From Phalacrocorax aristotelis (taxonomy: Eukaryota; Chordata; Aves; Suliformes; Phalacrocoracidae), in contig NC_134284.1 of NCBI RefSeq assembly GCF_949628215.1, positions 2,728,001-2,792,000 of the forward strand: a stretch of DNA of 64,000 nucleotides, in the 5' to 3' direction. The position numbers and the translations under genes are program-made. Below the pieces are notes generated by a model, which was not told the DNA's origin, did not search any database, and saw nothing but the letters and a program-made list of their open reading frames with translations. This document shows positions 24,244 through 31,745 of this stretch, in pieces (the first letter of the stretch is position 1; each line of letters opens with the position of its first letter).

Positions 24244-26112
24244 ATGTTGTCCTTTTTGCAGTGGGTGTTAAAAATCGGTGTTGGTTGTTTGAGTCTGCTG
24301 TGTTCTGCTGTGATTAGTAATGTTTTGCCTACGAGATTTGTTATACAAACACTCGTTTTCAGCTTTACCTGGTATTTGGGGTTTTTGCTGAAACCGTTGC
24401 TGTACTTCGGATACCACCTTGTTGAGGCAATTAGCAATTATACCTCCTCCTCTGAGAGATTTTATATGGAGGAAATACAGAATAATACCTTTGCAACTTT
24501 GTTCTATGATGTCTGTGCCTTTGTTACAACAACGTTTTTGTATCTTGAACATCCTTGGGTGGTTAAGGTGCAGTCATTGTTAGTTTTTGGGCATGTTGTT
24601 TTGGTTTTGACTAAGCAACTTAAGAATATCACCCAGAAATCTGCCCCGAGGCTTGATAGTTACGAGTGGCAGGGCATGTGGGATAGCATGGGCAAATACC
24701 TAGGGCAGTGGGCACCCCCAGTGTTTTGGAGTTTCACCCCCGAGCAAGTGCAGAATCCTAAAAAACTAGTAGAATATTTGGAAAAAGTATGTTGTTACGC
24801 TGGGAACTCCAGAGAGACACAGATAACTGCAACGTGCTGGGGTCTGGCCCATGCATACCGAGCCCTGCTCAACAGTATTCAGTGCCCCCAGGGGGAAGAG
24901 AATGTCTCTGGATTGAAATGCAAAGTGACTGGCACTGTAGACAATCCAGCCCTGACAACAGGCACTGCAGCCACTCAAACCCCCACAACAAGTACCGGAG
25001 CTAGCTCAGAAAATAAACCCGTACCAGTATCAGTTGCCCCCATACATAAGACGAAATATTGGAAGCGGACATCAACTCGTTTAGAACGGGATGATGAAGA
25101 ACCAGGGCCATCGCGGGGAGAGGAGGGAGAAGTAATAAATGAAATAGAGACCACCCGATCCCTGTCCTTAAGCGAGTTGCGAGATATGCGAAAAGATTAT
25201 AGCCGTCGTTCAGGTGAGCACATTGCCACCTGGCTGCTCCGATGCTGGGATAATGGGGCCAGTAGCCTGGAACTAGAGGGAAAAGAAGCCAAACAATTGG
25301 GATCCCTTTCTGGGGAAGGGGGCGTTGACAAAGCAATTGGAAAAAAACCACAAGCCCTCAGCCTCTGGAGGCGACTCCTGTCTGGAGTGAAGGAAAGGTA
25401 TCCCTTTAAAGAAGATGTTACATATCGCCCAGGAAAATGGACAACTATGGAGAAAGGCATCCAGTATCTCAGGGAATTAGCTGTGTTTGAGGTGATTTAT
25501 GGTGACCTGGATGATCAACGGTCATCCAAAGATCCAGATGAAGCCGAGTGCACACGACCCATGTGGCGGAAGTTTGTACGGAGCGCACCATCTTCGCATG
25601 CAAACTCATTGGCAGTGATGTCCTGGAAAGATGACGAGACACCAACGGTGGCAGAGGTGATAGATAGGCTCCGGGATTATGACACAAATATCTCTTCCTC
25701 GCTTGTCTCTGCTGTGGAGAAACTATCCCAAGAGGTCCAGCAACTCAAAGAAGATCTGTCCTACTCCCCACCTCGACAGAGCAGTGTCTCAGCTGTTAGG
25801 AATAAGCGTCCTTTGGCTCAAAGAAGGGGATACACACCACGGGCCACCCTATGGTTCTACCTGCGTGACCACGGAGAGGACATGATGAGGTGGGATGGCA
25901 AGCCTACTTCGACCCTACAGGCACGAGTACATGAACTGCAAGGAAGAACAGTCACTCAGGGAGGCTCTTCCAGGAAAGCTGCTGCTCCAGTTTCCAGCGA
26001 GCAAGTCCCCAGACAGAGGAGTAGAAGCGCAGATTTTATTTCTAAGTGTAATAGAGGGACTCCTGATTCACATTTACAGGAAGTGAGTTGTGACTGCCAT
26101 GATCAGGACTAG
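24244..26112 (+). CDS. gag: Proviral gag polyprotein with hydrophobic N-terminal region
   Basis: 622 codons run from the ATG at 24244 (context GCACCATGT), 40 nt after the primer site, to a UAG at 26110-26112. The frame stays open upstream into the LTR, but only through non-ATG codons. Residues 1-125 hold four hydrophobic segments (about 4-28, 32-60, 83-101 and 106-123) and sequons at about 65, 81 and 128. A Thr/Ser/Pro-rich linker follows at about 225-275. A capsid-like helical region spans about 300-480 (motifs RYPFKEDVTYRPGKW and YLRELAVFEVIYGD). A short coiled-coil-like heptad stretch is at about 483-505, and a basic C-terminal part contains LWFYLRDHGEDM. No CCHC zinc knuckle is present; the C-terminus has only CDCH. 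The gag role is inferred from position and from the capsid-like middle. The hydrophobic N-terminus is atypical for a matrix domain. The frame is uninterrupted. Confidence 0.85.
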   Translation: MLSFLQWVLKIGVGCLSLLCSAVISNVLPTRFVIQTLVFSFTWYLGFLLKPLLYFGYHLVEAISNYTSSSERFYMEEIQNNTFATLFYDVCAFVTTTFLYLEHPWVVKVQSLLVFGHVVLVLTKQLKNITQKSAPRLDSYEWQGMWDSMGKYLGQWAPPVFWSFTPEQVQNPKKLVEYLEKVCCYAGNSRETQITATCWGLAHAYRALLNSIQCPQGEENVSGLKCKVTGTVDNPALTTGTAATQTPTTSTGASSENKPVPVSVAPIHKTKYWKRTSTRLERDDEEPGPSRGEEGEVINEIETTRSLSLSELRDMRKDYSRRSGEHIATWLLRCWDNGASSLELEGKEAKQLGSLSGEGGVDKAIGKKPQALSLWRRLLSGVKERYPFKEDVTYRPGKWTTMEKGIQYLRELAVFEVIYGDLDDQRSSKDPDEAECTRPMWRKFVRSAPSSHANSLAVMSWKDDETPTVAEVIDRLRDYDTNISSSLVSAVEKLSQEVQQLKEDLSYSPPRQSSVSAVRNKRPLAQRRGYTPRATLWFYLRDHGEDMMRWDGKPTSTLQARVHELQGRTVTQGGSSRKAAAPVSSEQVPRQRSRSADFISKCNRGTPDSHLQEVSCDCHDQD

Positions 26113-26140
26113 AGGGGCCCTGCCTCCAGCCGGGTGGAGG
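26110..26140 (+). promoter_or_regulatory. Candidate stop-codon readthrough signal between gag and pol
   Basis: Gag ends with UAG at 26110-26112 and the pol frame continues in the same frame with no further stop. Ten nucleotides later, CCTCCA (26123-26128) pairs perfectly with TGGAGG (26135-26140) around a six-base loop, GCCGGG. The loop CCGG could pair with CCGG at 26151-26154, giving a weak pseudoknot. UAG plus a nearby downstream structure is the arrangement gammaretroviruses use for Gag-Pol. Function here is inferred. Confidence 0.65.
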
Positions 26141-29100
26141 AAAGGGATAACCGGGCTTACTGGACTGTGTGGATCCGATGGCCTGGCACGTCCGACCCAC
26201 AGGAGTATAAAGCTTTAGTGGACACCGGCGCACAGTGCACCTTAATGCCATCAAACTATATAGGGGCAGAACCCATCAGCATTGCTGGAGTGACAGGGGG
26301 ATCCCAAGAGCTAACTGTATTGGAGGCCGAAGTGAGCCTAACTGGCAATGAGTGGCAGAAGCACCCCATTGTGACTGGCCCAGAGGCTCCGTGCATCCTT
26401 GGTATAGACTACCTCAGGAGAGGGTATTTCAAGGACCCAAAAGGTTACAAGTGGGCTTTTGGTGTAGCTGCCTTGGAGACGGAGGAAACTGAACAGCTGT
26501 CTACCTTGCCCGGTCTCTCAAAGGACCCTTCTGTGGTGGGGTTGCTGAAGGTCAAAGAACAACAGGTGCCAATCGCCACCACAACAGTGCACCGGCGGCA
26601 ATATCGCACCAACAGAGACTCTCTGATCCCCATCCATAAACTCATTCACCAACTGAGGAGCCAAGGAGTCATCAGTAAGACCCACTCACCCTTTAACAGT
26701 CCCATATGGCCAGTCCGGAAGTCTAATGGAGAGTGGAGACTAACAGTAGACTATCGTGGCCTGAATGAAGTCACTCCACCATTGAGTGCTGCTGTGCCAG
26801 ACATGCTAGAACTTCAATACGAACTGGAGTCAAAGGCGGCCAAGTGGTATGCCACAATTGATATTGCTAATGCATTCTTCTCAATCCCTCTGGCAGCAGA
26901 GTGCAGGCCACAGTTTGCTTTCACATGGAGGGGCGTCCAGTACACCTGGAATCGACTGCCCCAGGGGTGGAAACACAGTCCTACCATTTGCCATGGACTG
27001 ATTCAGACTGTACTGGAACAGGGAGAAGCTCCAGAACACCTTCAATACATTGATGACATCATTGTGTGGGGCAGCACAGCAGAAGAAGTTTTTGAGAAAG
27101 GTGAGAAAATAGTCCAAATCCTTCTGAAAGCTGGTTTTGCCATAAAACAAAGTAAGGTGAAGGGACCTGCACGAGAAATCCAGTTCTTAGGAATTAAATG
27201 GCAAGACGGTCGTCGTCAGATTCCAATGGATGTGATCAACAAAATAGCAGCCATGTCTCCACCAACTAGCAAAAAGGAAACACAAGCTTTCTTGGGCGTT
27301 GTGGGTTTTTGGAGAATGCATATTCCAAATTACAGTCTGATCGTGAGCCCTCTCTATCAAGTGACCCGGAAAAAGAATGATTTCAAATGGGGCCCTGAGC
27401 AACGACAAGCCTTTGAACAGATTAAACGAGAAATAGTCCATGCAGTAGCTCTTGGGCCAGTCCGGGCAGGACAAGATGTAAAAAATGTGCTCTACACTGC
27501 AGCCGGGGAGAATGGCCCTACCTGGAGTCTCTGGCAGAAAGCACCTGGGGAGACCCGGGGTCGACCCCTAGGGTTTTGGAGTCGGGGATACAGAGGGTCT
27601 GAAGCCCGCTATACTCCAACTGAAAAAGAGATATTGGCAGCATATGAAGGGGTTCGAGCTGCTTCAGAAGTGGTTGGTACTGAAGCACAGTTGCTCCTGG
27701 CACCCCGACTGCCAGTGCTGGGCTGGATGTTCAAAGGAAACATCCCCTCTACACACCATGCAACTGATGCTACGTGGAGTAAATGGGTTGCACTGATCAC
27801 CCAGCGGGCTCGAGTAGGAAACCCCAGTCGCCCAGGAATCTTGGAAGTGATTATGGACTGGCCAGAAGGCAAAGATTTTGGATTATCACCAGAGGAGGAG
27901 GTGACACGTGCTGAAGAAGCCCCACTGTATAACAAACTGCCAGAAGATGAGAAGCAATATGCCCTGTTCACTGATGGGTCCTGTCGCCTTGTGGGAAAGC
28001 ACCGGAGATGGAAGGCTGCTGTATGGAGTCCTACACGACAAGTAGCAGAAACTGCTGAAGGAGAAGGTGAATCGAGCCAGTTTGCAGAGGTAAAGGCCAT
28101 CCAGCTGGCCTTAGACATCGCTGAACGGGAAAAGTGGCCAGTGCTCTATCTCTATACTGACTCCTGGATGGTGGCAAATGCCCTGTGGGGCTGGCTGCAG
28201 CAATGGAAGCAAAGCAACTGGCAGCGCAGAGGCAAACCCATCTGGGCTGCCACATTGTGGCAAGATATTGCTGCCCGGGTAGAGAAACTGGTTGTAAAGG
28301 TACGGCATGTGGATGCTCACGTCCCCAAGAGTCGGGCCACTGAAGAACATCGAAACAACCAGCAGGTAGATCGGGCTGCCAAGATTGAAGTGGCTGAGGT
28401 GGATCTGGACTGGCAGCATAAGGGTGAACTATTTCTAGCTCGGTGGGCCCATGACACCTCAGGCCATCAAGGGAGAGATGCAACATACAGGTGGGCTCGT
28501 GATCGAGGGGTGGACTTGACCATGGGTATTATTGCACAGGTTATCCACGAATGTGACACATGCGCTGCAATCAAGCAAGCGAAGCGGGTAAAGCCTCTGT
28601 GGTATGGGGGACGATGGCTGAAATATAAATATGGGGAGGCCTGGCAAATTGACTATATCACACTCCCACAGACCCGCCAAGGCAAGCGCCATGTGCTTAC
28701 AATGGTAGAAACAACGACTGGCTGGCTGGAAACATATCCTGTCCCCCATGCCACTGCCCGGAACACTATCCTGGGTCTTGAGAAACAAGTCCTGTGGCGA
28801 CATGGCACCCCAGAGAGGATTGAGTCAGACAATGGGACTCATTTCCGAAATAGCCTCATAGACACCTGGGCCAAAGAGCACGGCATTGAGTGGGTGTATC
28901 ACATCCCCTATCACGCACCAGCCTCTGGGAAAATTGAAAGGTACAATGGACTGTTAAAAACCACACTGAGAGCAATGGGGGGTGGGACATTCAAGCACTG
29001 GGATACACATTTAGCAAAAGCCACGTGGTTAGTCAACACGAGGGGATCTGCCAACCGAGCTGGCCCTACCCAGTCAGAAATCCTACATACTGTGGAAGGG

Positions 29101-29298
29101 GATAGAGTCCCTGTAGTGCACACAAAAAGTATGCTGGGCAAAACAGTCTGGGTTCTTCCTGCCTCTGGCAAAGGCAAACCCATTCGTGGGATTGTTTTTG
29201 CTCGAGGACCTGGGTGCACTTGGTGGGTGATGCGGGAGGATGGAGAAATCCGATGTGTGCCTCAAGGGGATTTGATTTTGGGTGAAAACAGTCAATGA
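26113..29298 (+). CDS. pol: Proviral pol: protease, reverse transcriptase, RNase H, integrase
   Basis: An open frame of 1061 codons directly follows the gag UAG in the same frame. It has no ATG near its start, so it is probably made as a Gag-Pol fusion by readthrough. Protease: DTGAQ at 26221. Reverse transcriptase: LPQGWKHSP at about 26955 and the YIDD catalytic motif at 27046-27057. RNase H: acidic residues at Asp 27973 (LFTDGSC), Glu 28087, Asp 28159 (YTDS) and Asp 28312 (HVDAH). Integrase: zinc-binding His 28450, His 28465, Cys 28552 and Cys 28561, then the catalytic triad Asp 28651, Asp 28828 and Glu 28936 with exactly 35 residues between the last two. A Trp-rich SH3-like tail (TWWVMREDGEIRCVP) ends the protein. 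There is no dUTPase domain. All key residues are present, so the enzymes may be functional. Confidence 0.97.
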   Translation, partial: RGPASSRVEERDNRAYWTVWIRWPGTSDPQEYKALVDTGAQCTLMPSNYIGAEPISIAGVTGGSQELTVLEAEVSLTGNEWQKHPIVTGPEAPCILGIDYLRRGYFKDPKGYKWAFGVAALETEETEQLSTLPGLSKDPSVVGLLKVKEQQVPIATTTVHRRQYRTNRDSLIPIHKLIHQLRSQGVISKTHSPFNSPIWPVRKSNGEWRLTVDYRGLNEVTPPLSAAVPDMLELQYELESKAAKWYATIDIANAFFSIPLAAECRPQFAFTWRGVQYTWNRLPQGWKHSPTICHGLIQTVLEQGEAPEHLQYIDDIIVWGSTAEEVFEKGEKIVQILLKAGFAIKQSKVKGPAREIQFLGIKWQDGRRQIPMDVINKIAAMSPPTSKKETQAFLGVVGFWRMHIPNYSLIVSPLYQVTRKKNDFKWGPEQRQAFEQIKREIVHAVALGPVRAGQDVKNVLYTAAGENGPTWSLWQKAPGETRGRPLGFWSRGYRGSEARYTPTEKEILAAYEGVRAASEVVGTEAQLLLAPRLPVLGWMFKGNIPSTHHATDATWSKWVALITQRARVGNPSRPGILEVIMDWPEGKDFGLSPEEEVTRAEEAPLYNKLPEDEKQYALFTDGSCRLVGKHRRWKAAVWSPTRQVAETAEGEGESSQFAEVKAIQLALDIAEREKWPVLYLYTDSWMVANALWGWLQQWKQSNWQRRGKPIWAATLWQDIAARVEKLVVKVRHVDAHVPKSRATEEHRNNQQVDRAAKIEVAEVDLDWQHKGELFLARWAHDTSGHQGRDATYRWARDRGVDLTMGIIAQVIHECDTCAAIKQAKRVKPLWYGGRWLKYKYGEAWQIDYITLPQTRQGKRHVLTMVETTTGWLETYPVPHATARNTILGLEKQVLWRHGTPERIESDNGTHFRNSLIDTWAKEHGIEWVYHIPYHAPASGKIERYNGLLKTTLRAMGGGTFKHWDTHLAKATWLVNTRGSANRAGPTQSEILHTVEGDRVPVVHTKSMLGKTVWVLPASGKGKPIRGIVFARGPGCTWWVMREDGEIRCVPQGDLILGENSQ

Positions 29299-29702
29299 AC
29301 TGAATGGCACAATGTGAACTGCTATATAATATTGTGTGTCACCTCTGTGTTGTATCAATGATATCAGAGTACGAGCCTCCCAACCCATGGAAGATCAACT
29401 ATGAAACAAGCCGTGCAGCAGTGATGGAACGATGACTGACTCGGTATGCAGCAACCCAACGCCACACACCATCTCTCCCACCCGGAAAGACTGATACAAC
29501 AGATGGAGCCCAGAGTCATGGACTGCGTGAACTCAATGGACATTTTAATGGACATTTTACAGGGAAGATCCATGAACTAAGGGAATGATGTCTGTGTATT
29601 ATGTTAAAGGATGGGAAGGGGAGGGGTGGTGGTTGGTACGGTTGTATTGCATCATATGGGACCTGGGCATGGTGTAAGTGGTATGGAATAAGGGGTGGAG
29701 AA
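29299..29702 (+). other. Proviral non-coding 3' region and polypurine tract
   Basis: 404 bp between the pol stop and the 3' LTR hold no frame compatible with env or dUTPase. The purine stretch AAGGGGTGGAGAA at 29690-29702 directly abuts the LTR TG and is the likely primer for plus-strand synthesis. A second purine-rich stretch, AGGATGGGAAGGGGAGGGG, is near 29607-29627 and might be a secondary tract. Confidence 0.75.
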
Positions 29703-30205
29703 TGTGCTGGTTTTGGCTGAGAAGGGGTTAATTCTCCTCACTGTGGGGGTCAGCTACCTTTCCAGCTTCCCGCGCTCTGCCGCGTGGCGTGGCAGGGGGG
29801 GCTGGGAGGGGCAGGGCCATGGTGGGGGCGGCTGACCCCGACTGGCCAATGGCAGGTTCATTCCATACCATGTGACACCATGACCAGTATATTGAGGGGG
29901 GGCAGTGGCAGCGCGCGGGCGGCGCGGCGTCGGGTCGGCGGGCGGCGAGCGGCTGCGGCGCGTGCGGTTTGTTCCGGCGGTTCGTTCCCCCTCTCCCCTC
30001 CCCTCCCTTCCCCCCTCCCCCGGGGCTTTGCGCCTCTCATTGTTCTCCTTCACATTGCATTTCTACTGTTGTTTCTTTTAATTTTCATTATTAAACTGTT
30101 CTTATCCCAACCCACGAGCGTTACCCTTCTGATTCTCTCCCCCATCTACCGGTGGGGGAGTGAGCGAGCGACTGTGTGGGGCTGAGCTGCCGCTAAACCA
30201 CGACA
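29703..30205 (+). repeat. 3' long terminal repeat, 503 bp
   Basis: This is the same length as the 5' LTR and the same sequence as far as a base-by-base reading shows, including CCAAT at 29846-29850, the TATA-like site at 29888 and ATTAAA at 30090-30095. In sense orientation within AVEN it offers a premature poly(A) site and an internal promoter to the host gene. Confidence 0.95.
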
Positions 30206-30210
30206 ATAAT
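30206..30210. repeat. Target-site duplication, right copy (ATAAT)
   Basis: ATAAT follows the LTR CA immediately and matches the five bases before the 5' LTR. Confidence 0.85.
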
Positions 30211-31433
30211 TTAATAGTGAAACAACATTGCTATTTTTTGAGGCTCTGAAGAGGCTGATAGTCACAGATTTAACCTGAAGATGCAATACGCAGTGGAGTT
30301 TTTCATGAGCACTTGATAGGTTTACATCTGTTTGAAAAGAATTATTTGAGCCTTGTTTAATGACAGGCTTAACAGATATTCTGTCTAGATAGAAGTCATG
30401 TGTTTTTCTTCAGCTGTAAATAGGTTTGACCATAAGAACTTGCCTGGATCTAGACTTCTGTTCTCCTGTTATTTCAGGTTGGTTTTCTGCAACTGCAAGG
30501 ATGCTTTGCAGGGAGGAAACTTTGGTTACACTCTTTATCTACAAGCTACATGTTGTAGAGGACTACAATTCACAGCAGGTCATAGTCTAACATGACTAAT
30601 CTGTTTGAGTTACCCATAAAACATTTTAAAAATCAAGAGGAGAGAAATATTTTTTGCTATTGAAGTTAGTGAGACAGCTTCTAGAACCATACTTTGCAAG
30701 CATTGGAGCAGTAACAGTTTTATGTAAAATCTTCAAGAACAAGTCTCTTTCTTGAGTGCTTTGTGAGATGTTTTTCCCTTTAATTGGAGCATCATTCCTG
30801 TTATGCAAAACATAGGTTTCAGAGTAGGATGTCTGTCTTGACTAATTCTATCTCCAATTGATGGCTTCCAGTATCCAACATTTATGAAGCAGTCTTAGGA
30901 TTTCGTCCCTCTTTCAAAAATTCTCATCCTGTACAATACAGACTAAAAGCTTTTTTTCTTCATCCTACCTGTTCTCTCAGCTGCCCTTTCTGCTAATTAA
31001 GCTTCTCTTTAGCTCTGGTAGATCTCTCTAAAGGTCACCAGTAGAGTAAACTAGTGAAGAGGATTACTCTTTGCAGGGATATTTTTTTCTCTTTTCATGA
31101 GAAAACCTCTCTTGAGGCTCTTCCTTCCTTAATCTAAAGGGGGGAAAAAAAGCATTAGCTTTTTCCTTTTTCCCTTAAGTTGAAGGGAGAACTTCATATA
31201 TATAATAGAAATATTATATAATAATTCTATAGATATTATAGAAATAATATATTTCTATTTATATAATTTTATTATAAATATTTTATAATAGAAACTTGAA
31301 GTTATACTGGAAGAGCTGTGACGTCTAGCTAGGCAAGCACTAAGGAAGTAAATTGTTTCTGTTCATGAGAGGCAATGCTTAAAAATCACTGGAGGCTCAC
31401 TACAAATTCATCAATAGGTAAATATGCCAATAT
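30211..31433 (+). other. AVEN intron 1 after the provirus
   Basis: No exon or known transposon was seen. A very AT-rich, partly self-complementary tract lies at about 31195-31292 and is listed separately. Confidence 0.5.
31195..31292. repeat. AT-rich imperfect palindromic tract
   Basis: Nearly 100 bp composed almost only of A and T, with repeated AATATTATA, TATAGAAATA and TTTATAATAG words in both orientations, such as AATATTATATAATAATTC against ATTATAGAAATAATATATTT. It could extrude hairpins. Its origin is unknown; it may be a degenerate microsatellite. Confidence 0.6.
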
Positions 31434-31745
31434 GAGAATCCTAGATTGTCCTGAGTTGGCAGGGACCCGCAAGGATCATCAAGTCTAGATCCTGTCCCTG
31501 CACAGGAAACCCCAAATTCACACCATGTTTCCGAGGGTGTTGTCCAAGCACTCCTTGAATATTGTCAGGCTGGTGCCATGACCACCTCCCTGGGGAGCCT
31601 GTCCCAGGGCTCCACCACCCTCTGGGGGAAGAACCTTTTCCTAATATCCTACCTAACCATCCCCTGGCACATCTCCCTGCCATTCCCTTGGGTCCTATCT
31701 TTTGTCACCAGGGAGATCGGCACCTGCCCCTCCTCTGTGAAGAGA
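31434..31745 (-). mobile_element. CR1 LINE 3' fragment, about 310 bp, antisense to AVEN
   Basis: It reads as the reverse complement of the CR1 3' UTR: TGTCCTGAGTTGGCAGGGAC, then GATCATCAAGTC, CTCCACCACCCTCTGGGGGA and AACCTTTTCCTAATATCC. The left end still shows the degraded terminal repeat (GAGAATCCTAGATTG). Its sequence resembles the 9085 tail, so both may belong to the same CR1 subfamily. Confidence 0.92.

Larger units (their letters stand above)
23676..30205 (+). mobile_element. Complete env-less endogenous retrovirus, avian ERVL-like, 6530 bp
   Basis: The order is 5' LTR, primer-binding site, gag, UAG, pol (protease, RT, RNase H, integrase), a non-coding stretch, a polypurine tract and the 3' LTR, flanked by ATAAT duplications. 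The LTRs look identical over 503 bp and both reading frames are open, so the insertion is recent. The LTR start TGTGCTGGTTTTGGCTGAGA, the 5 bp duplication and the lack of env point to the avian ERVL (class III) group. This family assignment rests on recognition, not a database search. It sits in AVEN intron 1 in the sense direction. No env or dUTPase frame is present between pol and the 3' LTR. Confidence 0.95.

Noticed and set aside
26134-26136. GTG as a start codon for pol
   Set aside because: A non-ATG start far inside the transcript is unlikely. The frame is open back to the gag UAG, so readthrough from gag explains pol expression better.
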